Assembly: GCA_009733575.1 (NCBI GenBank)
Contig: ML769505.1
Span: forward strand, 79,567 to 143,566
Reading direction: 5' to 3'
Origin: Gymnopus androsaceus JB14
Lineage: Eukaryota > Basidiomycota > Agaricomycetes > Agaricales > Omphalotaceae
DNA: 64,000 nucleotides
Shown here: positions 10,210 through 22,294 of the stretch, piece by piece
Numbering within the stretch: position 1 is the stretch's first letter
Layout of the letters: each line of letters starts with the position of its first letter
Notes under the pieces: generated by a model
Told to the model about the DNA's origin: nothing
The model's input: only the letters and a program-made list of their open reading frames with translations
The model's database searches: none
Translations under genes and position numbers: made by a program

Positions 10210-13200
10210 CATAATACACTGTTCGGCTGTCTGTATGATAGGATTGTGACCATTTACAAAGCCATTATTGCATTGAAGAACCAGGTAGCCATCCTCGTCA
10301 AAGTGAGTTTCTGCATGTGTGGGTCTCGGGAGTTGAAACCAACAATCTTTATCATCATTGCGCAAAGCTTTGAGATTAGCTGGAAGATGTTTAAAGCATG
10401 TAGCATTGTGCTTGTGAATCATACCAGTATTTTCTAACACATCTCGTAGGTCTTGATTGAAATTTTCCCAGAATGCAGGATCTTGGGGATTGGGAGGATG
10501 ACTCATAATGGGCTGTCTGGCATACATACCCTCGGTGCGGTAATACGGATGAGTATTTTCAAGAAGATTTTGGGAAAATACATCATCATACCAAGCTATT
10601 AACTTCTTAGCCCATTCGGGATCACTTTCACAATGACGTTTGATCTCGAGCAGGGAGAGACCCTTTTTCAGCCAAATAAGAAGATGAATATGAAGAGAAC
10701 CACAACCTTGAGCTTCAACTACACCATAATAGACAGATACTTCACCAAATGGCAAAAACAACCTTGCTATTAGCGCGTTTTGTTCCCAGCAGTATATCAA
10801 GTAAGATCCTTACAGATGTATCAAAAAATTGAGCAGATGCAACTGGATTCTGTGAGGTAGCTTTTGCCCATTCAAGGTTTTCTGCACCGGGACACAAGTC
10901 ATCAAAGAATTTGTCTAGGTCAAGATCACGACCAGCTAGTACTTGATCAATTGGATTATTAGTGTCCGATGGATTGAGGGTGAGGAATACATGTGGAAGA
11001 CCATTGCTGTGTACAATTGAATACATTTCATCTCGCAAGTTCTGAATTTCAGTTGTAGAACCAGGTACATGCTCCGCAACATAACTGACATATTGCATTA
11101 ATTTACAAGCAGCCTTTTTGCCATCAGTTTCAGGTCTTGTAAAAGGATTGTTCTTGAGTTTCTCAGTATAGCTTTCAATGGTAGCATCAGAGATCTGTTC
11201 AAGTAATGCATCTACACAAGGGAACCATGACTTCTTGACAGCGAGCTTTGATTACCCATAACAAAAATAAAGCTAAGATGTGTTTGGAAGCATCGGTCAG
11301 AGCCATTAAGCAAAAAATGAGAAACATGTTTTTTACTGTCAATTTCCCGGAACCCAATACTGTCATTAGAGGGGACATTGTCATTTTCCATCATACCAAT
11401 ACCATAAGGAAACAGAGTTGGCCATCGATAGCCATATACACTTGGATTTTTGCATGTTGAAAGAGGAGTGGAACCACTTGGGAATTTGATGTAAGGTTCT
11501 GAACTAGTTTTAAGTTGGTGAAGAGCATCTAATTTTCTCATATTATAGGTGGAGTCTGCATGATCAGCATCAACAACTGTCGAGGAAGGAATACTGAGCG
11601 GCGATACATTTCCATTGAACAATTCAGCATTAGCTTGCTTTGTGTAAGTAGCACCTTCTGCTGTATTACTGTCAGTGCGAATAACACTTTGTATTGGAAT
11701 TGGAATACCATGTTCAGGGTATTCAGCGGCATTTGAAAGAATGGTCTCAAGATTTAGATCAGAGTAAAGAGGATCGTTAGCAAAAAGCCACTTCGAAGCA
11801 TTGATAATTTGGGACTGGTGGACAAGGAGAGGTGTCCTAGAAAGCATGTCAACAGTTATCTCAGTGTCCAGAGAGCCAACAAGAATTACACACACTTCAT
11901 CATGCAGTTGAGACAACGGGGGGGGGGGGGTAGTGAAGTAGCAAGAGAGGAGGGATCTTGAGGAAATATGCATACATTGCCTCTGGAAGCGTACTGGCCT
12001 GAAGGACCAAGCTGAACTTTGAACATACATTTAGTAGTACGGGCACGAGCAATGCATTGTTCTTCAAAGAACATCAAACCTTTCAAAGCATCCAGAACAT
12101 CACCTGTCCATAAACCATTCGCATAGCTATGAACAGGTATCTTGACAAATATTCAATCAGAAGAATGATATCTGCTTGGATTTTCAGGTGAAGTCTTTAC
12201 TCGGATGTCAGATTTGCAAAGAGCACAAACACAGTAACAATTATTTTCAATGGTTTTGGGTCGGAAAGCTTGAATTGCAGATTGATCAGACTTTGAGCGC
12301 AATTCCTCAACTGCACTTTCCAGCAGAGAAATGTCAAGGTTAGAGCAAGCAATAGAGGAGATGGTATCAATACACTCCAGAGTACCACAGAAAGAACACT
12401 CAGTGCACTTGATTGCAGCATTAGAACCAGCATTATAAGACTCTTGAAGTATGGAGAGCTTCTCACTGAGAGGTAAGATATTGAGCCAATCATCTGAGTC
12501 ATCAGTCGGGGCCACTGGTTGAGGCAACAAAGATGGCACAACTGCAGATAATGTCAAGGAATTAACAGAAGTAGTTTTTTGCTTCTTCCAAGAAGACATG
12601 TTAGCAGAGACAAATTTCCGTTTACCTGATATGGGCATAGATGAGGCATAATTTTTTAGCTTCAGAGTTTTTGCACAGGACAAAAAGTCAGTTTCTGAAA
12701 GAATGGGATAGTTACATAGACCGGCGTGGTCAGCATGCTCCACTCTTACAAGACAGGCGAAAGAACAACAATAAGAAGAGAACTCAGATCTCATATCTTG
12801 AGTACTTTTCTGCTTTCCATGTGGATGTCTCACGCAGATGTTATGGTGTAAGGTAGCAAGCTTTCGAAGGTCATGGATGCTGAACTTACTCTGATTGACA
12901 AGATACTTGACAACAATGTTCTTCTCATTGTTTGTCAACAAGACAAACTCAGAGTGAACATAACGAGAGGAAGCAGAGGGAGTAGAGGGCACAGCAATGG
13001 AGGAGAAAGTATCATTTTCATTATCATTTTCATTATCATTATCAAACAACATGAGAGTTTCATGAAACGCCAGTGGGGCAGACGCATTCAATGAAGCAGA
13101 AGAATACTAAAAAACTATATGTCAGAGTGGTGAAAATAAAGCATGAAAGCATGCACCATATTTTGCCCAGAAGAGCAAGTGCCATTGGCAGGATGCGGAG

Positions 13201-13614
13201 GTCCAAAGTTTGAGTGAGGCTAAGTAGGCTTGAGCATAAGACCATCACAAAGTTGACATGAAGAAGCAACTACAGGAGAGAGGGATAAACCCTGGCCAGA
13301 AGAGGAAGGAAAATTCGGGTGTTGTGGGCGAGAGTTCCAGTTAAAAAACATGACCAAGAAAGCAGCAAGGAAATCACAGAGTTAGAGATGGGAGGTAGCA
13401 AAAAGCTGGAAAAATGCCACGTAGCCACGTAGCGTGTCAGCCGTTGATGGTGACTCAGTCCGGAAATGACAGAAAAAGATGTATTAGGAAGGGCACTACT
13501 ATATATGTGCCGTGGGAATGGGTAGAAGCAGGATCCATGTAAGACGCCAAACCTAAAGGTTCGGCAATTAGGAGTTAATGTAGTCATTGTATGACTCTGC
13601 ATGTTACTTTACTT

Positions 13615-15150
13615 AGGACCTCGGAATCTCCTATGGAACCTTGCCCGAAATACTGCAGCATCATTTTGGGCAAAATTTGAGGGAAATCCTTGTCCTAATA
13701 TAGCGTCAATTGATGCAAAAAATCATGGTCCTTGTCTGCCCATAGCATCATTTAAGCTGGCGCATCAGTGCCGAACAGAAATTTTGGACCTTTGCGAGGA
13801 TAATTCTACTCAACAACCCCCTTGATTCTTGACAACCCCAATTTTTTCTCAACCCCGCTTACCGAAACTTTCAAGTTGGGGTTGGTACCGGCCAGCTTCT
13901 GGCGAGTCCGGCGTGACAAAGTTACAACAGTGCAACTTTATTTTTCAACGTTCACACATGGCGTCAGGCATTTCAGCGCTTCCAACTCTTCTCATTACTT
14001 CCACGAGCTCAATGTTACTGCTAACAAGAGATGGTCAGTGTACCCACCCCGTCAAAGTATTCAAATACATTTGAGACTGCTGCTACTCCAGAGCCACCAA
14101 CCTGAATCCTTGGATCCCGGACCATTCAGGAGAAAGCCACTGACCTTTTTTGGCAGATGTTCAGACAGCTGATGATCTCTCAGAGTTGTTGGAGAATTTG
14201 CAGGACATTTGGTATGTGTTAGCGTCTCAATTCTTTCTCTCCCGAATCTACCATTCAACAGGCCCCTTTACAACAATTTCCATTACATCTCCCCTGGTAA
14301 CGACCCCATCTGGCACCGCTTGTTCTTCTCTCCTTTCACGATAACTCTCGCCTCCAATATAACACTTATGGCTTACTCAGTATCCGAATTACCGCTCCAT
14401 TGGCGCTAACGACACGTAACTCCTGGTACACGCGTACTATTTCAATGGGCAGTGTACTACGAATCAACGGCACAATCTCCCATGACCCTCTCATGTTCCC
14501 AATACTGCGCGTCTCTACCTCTGTCCTCGCCGACTACCAAATCTAACCTTCCCCTCACTCAAAATCTTATACTTCCACCCTAACTCTATCTTTAATCTCT
14601 CGTACAACCCGTGTCGAGGTCGTGTTAATACCTATAGTATGAATCTCTTAGTAGTTAATCAAAAACCCCGTCTGCTTTGCAAACCATGGCCCAGTCACAT
14701 AGTTTTATTAGAACAATTTCGCAATAGCATCGATTAGCTCCAGAATTAATATATTGTTACTTGTGACACCGCCGGGCTGCCCTTCGGTGGTCCCATGGAG
14801 GTCCGGAAGGGTTGTGGGATAAGGTTCTCTGAGAATGGGGTTGCGAGTGGGTTGTCAACAATCAAGGGGGTTGTTGAGTAGAATTATCCCTTTACGAGAC
14901 CTTTGTGAACGGCACCGAGAAAATCAACTTCTAATACGTATAATGTAGAAGTTACTACAAGCAAATTACAAGCCCAACGTAGAATTGTTGTGCGATTTTG
15001 GGCGATTTTTGGAAATTTCTTGGAATTTTTAGCGATTTTTTTCGATTCACGTGACAATCCTTGTCCGAAATAGCGTCATTTAAGCCGAAATCATAGCGTC
15101 ATTTAGGGCCTGGGGGCCGGGCAAGGTTCCATAGGAGATTCCGAGGTCCT
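13615..15150. mobile_element. TIR element with 8-bp target duplication, 1.5 kb
   Basis: The ends are perfect inverted repeats of 33 bp, starting AGGACCTCGGAATCTCC and read inward from both sides. They are flanked by identical CTTTACTT octamers (13607-13614 and 15151-15158). A second strongly conserved inverted block, GATAATTCTACTCAACAACC onward, lies at 13798-13839 and 14849-14889. A subterminal direct repeat AATCCTTGTCC..ATAGCGTCA occurs near 13685 and 15055. The 1 kb core has only short frames and no recognisable transposase, so it is non-autonomous or has captured host DNA. The 8-bp duplication is compatible with hAT or KDZ/Mutator-type groups, but the AGGACC end is not a classical hAT end. 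Confidence 0.88.
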
Positions 15151-15486
15151 CTTTACTTGACCATCTTGCTTTGATGGTTTATCTATGTCTATATTCAGCT
15201 AACTGGGTTAAAGTAGCGACAAAGCACATACATGGTTTAAACGAAAAGCTCTAAATGATTCTCCGAGTTTAAATATGCATAATTTGATTGATAATTTGCG
15301 CCCCTGTTAAAGCTAAATGAGAAATTAGATAAGCCAGATTCATTGTTTACCTTGAGCAGGTACTATTTGACTTTGTAACCTTCAACCTCATGCTCAATGT
15401 CTACATAGACGGTGACTAGACCGCTTTGAGCTGACAACCTGTGTATTGGTTTTTAGGAGCATGAATACGGTGCCTCTGAACCTGAA

Positions 15487-16014
15487 AGTATGGCATCATA
15501 TTTCACCAAATATTCCGACTTTAACTGGAAATTCAACTTTGTGTTTTAACTTCAACTTTAAATCACATATTCAACTCAAACTTTCAACTTTTGTTACTTT
15601 AACTTTGACTTCAGGATAATAATACTACTACTTTTGGCCATGCATATATTAACTATACAATATATTGTTTAACTGGTAGCCTATCAAGAGGAGCATGGCA
15701 CAATCTGATTGTACCATTTTGAGTACTTTGTAAGTAAAAGACTGAAATCATACAAAGTGTCACATTCTGTAGTAAGTATCTTTGAGATCTAGGTGGGTTT
15801 TGGGTCTTTTCAGAGGTCAAAGCTGTCAGGAACTACTATATAAGGTCATTTAATCATGCATTAAGTGGGTGCTTATATATCTTAGATTCTTAATGCCATT
15901 TACCAAGTGCTCGAAATGGTACAGGACTTACTTCCCAGGTCCCATAGAAGTCAAACTTGTTGGGACATAGATGCATTTTATGATCTCAAAGTTGGAATGC
16001 CCTTGAATTCTGAT
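15487..16014. repeat. Long direct repeat, right copy
   Basis: Same-orientation partner of 5806-6318. After the main block the similarity resumes weakly in TCAATTATCATCA (about 16038-16050), matching the last bases of the helicase coding end near 6388-6402. This copy may therefore be the 3' end of a second, internally deleted Helitron. Confidence 0.78.
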
Positions 16015-16050
16015 GCCATATGAAAGTGCAGCAAATGCGTCAATTATCAT

Positions 16051-17226
16051 CATATAATGTGGAAGCTAGACGGAACCGGAAGGGTTTTCTGACGCAGTCA
16101 CGCAAGTGAACTTTTTATGAACGATGGAGTACTCACTCACTATCACTCTTTAGCTTGTTCTCATTCCTTACCTCCACCCGTACATGCTCCGTCCTAATAT
16201 CTTGTCCCACAGCGCTCTTTGCATTATACCTAGATTACAGAGGAACATGAACAAAGAAAAAGTATCGAATGCAGTGATGCTTACCATTCCCACAAGTTTT
16301 GAAGGCTCTGAGCTTAACACCAGTGCTAATCAGAATCTTCGTTCAGAGTCGACTCTTTAAAGAAAATGTCTTCCTATATCTGCCATTCAGCTTCATTCGT
16401 GAGGGGACCCGAACGGCCAAAATTGGAGGACCAGGCCAGTTTGAATAGGAACATCCGAGATACTCGTCGCGAGTCGTCGGTGGGAAGGAGTTCTTGATCC
16501 TATCATGCGTGTCATCGCGTGAATTCACTATGAAAATACCTTTGGAAATAAAAACCGAATGCACTTCCGTCAATACTTGACCGAAACGGTTTCCAGTCCG
16601 GCTTCGTTATTGGCACTCACAATTAAAGAAAAGCTCCGCGATGGTCCCACAGCCTTGTCTTGCGGCGTGATGGTGATATTTCATTGAAGAAAAATCTGGA
16701 CGTCAAAGAAAGTAGCATCTTCAAGGCAATCATTTGTGTATTCATTGGTTGTCCTTCGTCGAGTCTGAGGTTGAAGTAGAGTAGATCGTCGAGTTACTGG
16801 TCGACAGTGAAATTGAATTGATCACGCTAGGAAGGTGTTAAAGGTTAGAGGTCTAGATGAGCTCGGGTGAGCAGGTTTAGAGTTATGATGGCGTAGGTAG
16901 TGGTGGTTTACTAGAAGAAACAAGTCTAAGCGCTCGCGCGCCTAATCTGACAATTGCGCTCTCTTTTACTTACCATTGGGCGATGTTCAGAGTCCAGACC
17001 CAGTTGCGCTCTTTCATTGCTCTTTCACTCTATTGGCTCAGACCAGGCCTACTAAACGAGCACGATCAATTAATTCATGGATAGGTGTCCTGCCGGAACG
17101 CTGACGACGCAGTCTTTTTGGACGGAGTCAGCGATCTTTACTACATACTTCCGTTCCGTGGCACTGTGCAGGTACTTACTGCTCACCTTTAAATAATGGC
17201 AAACGCGTCCATTTCATCCATTCCAA
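16051..17226. other. No confident gene; promoter region of the oxidoreductase at its right end
   Basis: A minus-strand frame at 16343-16573 (76 codons, containing SYSNWPGPPILAVRVPSRMK) could be an exon but has no recognisable relatives. Nothing else is protein-like. The last few hundred bases are presumably 5' control DNA of the gene starting at 17227, though no TATA element is obvious. Confidence 0.35.
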
Positions 17227-18640
17227 ATGCCGTCCTATAAGAAAACCGACAGCGCCAAGTTCACCATCGTTGTTATTGGAGGCGGGTTTGGGGGTCTAGG
17301 TGTAATCAACAACCTCTCGAGCACCATTGACCCACAGAAACACGATCTCATCCTCGTCGATGCGCGCCCAATTCATATAAGCCTTCCCTCAACCCTCCGC
17401 CTCGTTGTTTCAGATACGGACAATCTCATTGAAAAAACTTTCCACCCATACGGCGAGCATACTTTTCGCAAAAAACTCGCTGGGAATGGAGATTCATCCA
17501 GGCCACCGTAACTGGGATTCAATTCGGTGATACTGCTACGGGAAAGGGTGGTTCAGTGGTTCTAGATAGCGGCGACTCAGTGGTTAAATATGATATCCTG
17601 GTACTTGCTACTGGATCAATTTGGCCAGGTCCGATCGCATTCCCGACAGAGAGGAGCGCAATTGAGGAACATGTCAAGGTGCAGCGAAAAGAGTTTGCAA
17701 AGGCTTCAGATATTTTACTGGTCGGGGGCGGAGCATTTGGTATAGGTTCGTGTTATGCAATGCTTTCTGAGGCATGTTTCTTCCTCGCTGATGGGAATGA
17801 TCATGAATCCTAGAACTCGCTGGAGAGCTTAAAGATGTATTCCCGTCTAAGCCTATTACCATCATCCACCGTGGCAGATTGCTTCTTAATGCCGCATATC
17901 CAGATAGGTATCGCATTGCCCTTCAAAAACAGTTGGAAGGCCGAGGTATCACTGTCCTCATAGGAGATGCTATTGCCGCTTCCGACGCGACTGACGTATC
18001 GGAAAGTAACGTTCCTAATGTCGGATTCGTCACTAAGCAAGGAAAACACCTCAAGCCCGACTTGGTGGTGAGTTACTTACTTCCAACTTACATTCCGTTG
18101 TCTGAAATTCCCGTAAAATTTCCCTATAGATCCCAACGTGGGGTATACGCCCAAACACTTCCTTCCTCCCCTCTGACCTCCTCTCATCAACTGGACATGT
18201 TAAAATCCTCCCTACATTCCAGCTCCCTGCACATCCCAATGTCTTTGCTCTGGGTGATATTATCGATTGGCAAGAACAGAAGAGCGCCGCCAAGGCTATT
18301 TATTTCCATGCAACCAAGGTGGTGAAGAACATCTTGACATATCTGAGTCTCGCAGAACTCGAAGGTCGGTCTGGGGTGGTGGATTTGCCCGCGTCCAGAA
18401 AGAGTGCAAAGTATAATGGGAGCTTGGAAATGATAATTGTCACAAATGGAAAGGTACGTGTACTGGAGGCTGGAGGCTGGAGCTGACCAAACGTTCTCTC
18501 GTTCGTACAGTCAAGCGGTGTGGGATATTTTGGTGTTCTAGTGGGGCATCATTATCGGCGGGTGGCTCAGTGCACTGATGAAATCGAAGAAACTCATGGT
18601 TTCAAACATATCTCGTCTTACTGGGTATGCTGCTCAGTAG
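17227..18640 (+). pseudogene. FSP1/AIFM2-like FAD-NAD(P)H oxidoreductase, two frameshifts
   Basis: Members of this pyridine nucleotide-disulphide oxidoreductase family are FAD flavoproteins that reduce quinones with NAD(P)H. The N-terminus MPSYKKTDSAKFTIVVIGGG begins the FAD-binding GxGxxG loop. A second dinucleotide motif DILLVGGGAFGIELA spans intron 1, and the C-terminal FALGDIIDWQEQKSA is the second FAD contact typical of the family. The end SALMKSKKLMV is also characteristic. Introns at 17746-17813, 18068-18129 and 18454-18510 have consensus ends and join in phase. Two single-base shifts remain: near 17490 (..AGNG to RFIQATVTGIQFG, one base missing) and at 18541 (one extra G between GYFGVL and WGIIIGGW). 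About 430 residues would be expected if intact. Either a young pseudogene or two sequence errors. Confidence 0.85.
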
Positions 18641-19011
18641 GATACCATTTCTCAGTTCGCTTGATGAACTTTCCTTTTTTATATCTAACATTCTCAACTG
18701 AGCCCTTCAACCTCCGAGTCGATAAGGCTCTCCTTCATCTTCCATAATGATATACTGCAGATCCAAACCGACTCTTCAATGCTCTACGCTGAAATTGACG
18801 AATGATACGTGCGATACGGTCTGTACTCACATCCAGAGGGTAGCCATATCATCATATCCTGCTTATGTCGCGTTTCTACTCCTGGTGCTTACTTGTGATC
18901 GAAGACATCCAGATACATCTTGCAACTTCAACTGCAACAATCAGCAACAATCATCAACTTGATGTCACATCACTGATGTACCGAGTTGGATTCTTGCAAA
19001 ATGACCAGTGA

Positions 19012-19361
19012 CCAGTGAGATGCCTTGCTCCGAACGAGGGAACGTCTTGTGGGAGAATAGTGCAGCTGCGAGACGTTCGGCGCACCTCGTACTTTTTCAA
19101 GGTCCAAATCTCTCATGAGCCCATTATGATCATCTATTGTTCAACAATCGATGCTGGCACATGCTCAAAAAGATGGTATCGTTACTTTTCTTTCCTTTCC
19201 TCCTACTTTGATTCACTGTTACATCCTGTTCCATCTTGATTTTTAACCGTTATGATCATCCTCTGTTGAGCGATAGATGATCATAAAGACCTTGAACGCG
19301 ACGTGTGCAGCTGCACTGTCTATCACAGATGTTCCCTCGTTTGAGCAAAGAATCTCACTGG
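19012..19361. repeat. Imperfect foldback repeat, 350 bp
   Basis: The left arm starts CCAGTGAGATGCCTTGCTCC and the right arm ends with the complementary GAGCAAAGAATCTCACTGG. Inner pairs include GTGCAGCTGC, TTCAAGGTC and TATGATCATC. The arms are about 140 bp with a ~70 bp spacer. It lies immediately upstream of the DUF6534 gene, and its polypyrimidine segment (about 19150-19230) is partly repeated at 19370-19450. No sure target duplication. Confidence 0.6.
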
Positions 19362-19461
19362 TCAACAGCTGATGCTAGAACAGGTTCAAAGAAGATGGCG
19401 CTGCTGGTATCGTTGCTTCCCTTCCCTTTCCTCTTCCCTTGATTCACTACTGTACTTCTGT

Positions 19462-20994
19462 ATGCCTCCAGTCACATTCTTTAGTCTCGATTCTCCTCAA
19501 CTATTGGGTGCCATCGAACTCGGTGCCTTCATTCAGTGTATTTCTATTTGGGGCTATAGTTGTCCAAGGGCATTTCTTATCTGACTCACTGCAAGAACGA
19601 CTCAAAGATCTTGGTCTCATTTGTGAGTCCCGACGTTTTCAAGCAGGTTTTTTTCATGGTCGATGTTTTCTCAATCTATAATTCCCTCGTGCTCACTAGG
19701 TTTGCTTTGTATTGTAAGTCCCTCGTCGAAGCCCAAAGGCACTTTCACGCTAAACACAGACATCATCACAGGGCACTGGAAGCTGCCCATACCGCTGCAG
19801 CTATCCAGATAGTATGGTCGGGCACTGTAGCAGTAGCCACATCGTATTCCACTTGTGAGGCCAGTCTTTTTGAAACTGTTATCACTATTTCTGTGCAAGT
19901 GAGTCGTATAGAAATTCAAACAACTTTGGAATGAATCTCATCGATCTCAATAGGCCTACTACTTCCACCGTATCGGCCAATTGAGCTCGAAAACATGGCT
20001 CTCCCTTCTTGGCTGGTTTGTGACAACAGTTAGCTTTGGAGTTGGGCTCTTCACCAACTACCAAAGCTTTATTTTGGAGGCGGTCCAATGGCAATTGGAA
20101 TGGGGATGGCTTGTCAAGGTTTCATTCGCAGGTATTGCTACAGTGGATATCTTCATTACTGGGTTACTTTGCTATTACTTGAAGAGAGCTTCAGCTCCAG
20201 CTATAAAAGTGCCTTTGATGACAAGGTTCGATACCTATATTTTGCGATGCTGAAAAGTTGTTACCAAGCTAACCCAGATGTACTTGACAGCTCAGCGGAG
20301 CTCGTGAATAGGCTAATCATCTGGACAGTCGGTGAGCCGTTTATTATATATGATTATCATCGAACCGGCACCGACAGTAATGTTTTAGAAACCGGGATGC
20401 TGACTAGGTATATAATCGATACCTTTCTATTTTCTTCCTCGTCTTATCACTACTCTTTGCATACAGTATCACATCCATTGCGGTTCTGATATGTGTGAGT
20501 GCAGTACCTCGAAATTTCGAACATTTCTGAATTTCATTTGTCACGGTATAGTTCCAGATGATGGACTCGAATTGTGCGTTCAATCTCTCCTGTCGTGCGG
20601 ACGGGTTATTCTAATTGACGTGTTCCCGGCTAGGGATCTGGTACGGTTTATATCTTCCAATGGGAAAACGTAAGTGCAATAGTTAACTTGTGTGAGTACG
20701 AGCAACGACTTTTCATCCAGTTTATTCGAATTCTCTTCTGGCCTCGTAAGTTGATTTAACGGTACTACGTTTCACTTATTGACCATACGGTGATTATTCT
20801 TCAAATAAATTTTAGCTTGAATGCCCGAGCCTCGCGCCGTAAAATGCTAGGTATGGTTCAGATGCTCTCGGACGCTGGATCGCTTGCCACTGCAAACACG
20901 GGTATGTAGAGGGAAATCTTCGAGGATCTGATTTTGGTCTGAGAAAGCTAATCAACTTTTATAACTTGCAGACGATCAGCACACAAAGCTCTAG
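19462..20994 (+). pseudogene. DUF6534-type membrane protein, several frameshifts
   Basis: Basidiomycete DUF6534 proteins are seven-helix membrane proteins of unknown function. The start MPPVTFFSLDSPQLLGAIEL is followed by the first hydrophobic segment, continued in shifted frames as FLFGAIVVQGHF and YLTHCKNDSKILVSF. Next come SLFETVITISVQ, an intron (GTGAGT to CAATAG, about 19899-19953), AYYFHRIGQLSSKTWLSLLG and a helix FAGIATVDIFITGLLCYYLK. Then SSAELVNRLIIWTV, an intron, VYSNSLLAS, an intron, and the family signature LNARASRRKMLG, with a last tiny exon coding DQHTKL. At least two one-base insertions in the first exon region (near 19548 and 19576) and another near 20195 break the frame. The order and signatures fit the family well. 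Confidence 0.75.
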
Positions 20995-22294
20995 ATCTCC
21001 TTCTATCCACAATGTCAGGGAGGGTACCATTTTGATTCTACTTCGACACTACCTTCCACCGTCACCGCTCATTTTGGACCTGAACGACCTGCTGGGCATC
21101 GAACAAGAAGGTCAACAGTGGTGTCTGTCTCTTCGGATGTAATTGAGGTGAGCAGCGCTGACTAGAAAGTATCAATAATTTGCTCTTACCTATGAGTTTA
21201 TTCGATACTAAGGGATGGGCAGTTTGATATTTCGCCGCAGAAAGGCCAGACATGAAAAAAAGAACTTTATATCATCGGATCACTTGCACTAGTTTATTGC
21301 ATTGAAACGGCTACCAGGTATCTCATAAACTTAGCTACAATATGTATCATTATAATTCTTACGTACATGTACTGTATGAGAAGACTAATAGTTGACGAAC
21401 TTGGAAGCCAAAGCGTACGTTATCACCGGCTCGGTGACACGAGGCATTTTTTTTTCCACTGCTCTCCAACCGAAGGTGATGTCTTCTAGATGCAGATATG
21501 AATTACTCACATTAGATTTGTTATTGACATGTTAAAAGTGGCTTATCTCACCTGTTGATCTCATTATGTGCGCAAATGTGAATATTATGTTATTAACTTG
21601 TTATTAACTACTTATGTTAATGATAGCCTCTCCCAACATAAATGTGAATAACATTGTTATTACATGGCTTTGAATTATTCACTGTACCCTATTGAACGGT
21701 ACCACGAATCAGGGGATGTCAGACGTTCAAACGAGAAATAGAGTCCCACTATCATCTTCAAGTACCAATGCCATTGGCGACTCCAGCCCGTTGAATCATC
21801 CCCGCAAATTATGATCATCGATGTAGTTTGCAGCTTGTTTGACCAATGTTTGGGTCGACCGTGCCTATTTTGCCATAGACTCTTTATGACAACGTTAATC
21901 TTTTCCCATCTTCCATAGCTATAGGCTCCTTATGCTACACTTAAAGGAAGGGATTGATTCATGTGGTGCATGGTCTAACGAATATCTTTCCCCCTTCATC
22001 CTGCATCATCACACTGCTACACTGTCTTCCTCGTGCACTATTCTACCGCTTTCCACGCTCTTCGCCCTGTGCCTTCAGGCTGTATCGTCGATCTTATAAA
22101 GGAGGGTACTTACCCCTACGGAAATCTACTATGACACTTCGATCGATATCCTGTGGCATTCGGATAACTTCAACTGTATTACATTCTGGGACTTACGATT
22201 TGAAAACCCGAAGTCGAGCGTTAAGTGACGAGTTATGCAAAGATAAACACGGAAATGAATTAAGCAGTTATATCAGAAAACATAGTTTCCCAGA
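20995..22294. other. No gene recognised; AT-rich repeat patch
   Basis: About 21530-21670 is rich in GTTATTAAC/TTATTAACT repeats, with AAATGTGAATA occurring twice. The plus-strand frame 21954-22298 (114 codons) lacks recognisable motifs and overlaps the 3' exon of the opposite-strand zinc-binding protein. Confidence 0.4.

Larger units (their letters stand above)
6386..13091 (-). pseudogene. Helitron Rep-helicase, decayed and interrupted by two MITEs
   Basis: Autonomous Helitrons encode an HUH endonuclease fused to a Pif1-type helicase for rolling-circle transposition. Reading leftward: an acidic N-terminus with NDNENDNEND and CxxC pairs (13091-12156); the Helitron-like N region YANGLWTGDVLDALKGL; an HUH box GCGSLHIHLLIWL near 10700; the tyrosine region QYVGNYTIKM near 9620; then helicase Walker A DPGGTGKS near 7825, Walker B LVVDEI, CGDPAQLPP, and the C-terminal TSHNSQGRSL and AYVMLSRVRSLKG. 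Breaks: in-frame stops at 12153-12155, 9250-9252, 8749-8751 and 8348-8350; a G13 homopolymer (11918-11930); a one-base loss at 11247-11249; an extra base at 10754-10758; an indel near 7120; and a 7-bp duplication near 6880. MITEs at 9690-10209 and 8416-8649 interrupt it, and the frame continues across both. No intron needs to be invoked. The element cannot make a full protein. Confidence 0.93.

Noticed and set aside
13091..13615. Search for the Helitron 5' TC end and host AT target
   Set aside because: Many TC dinucleotides occur; without other copies no end can be chosen.
14690..14830. Short resemblance to small-subunit rRNA (AGCTCCAGAATTAATATATTG)
   Set aside because: Only scattered words match; flanking rRNA helices are absent.
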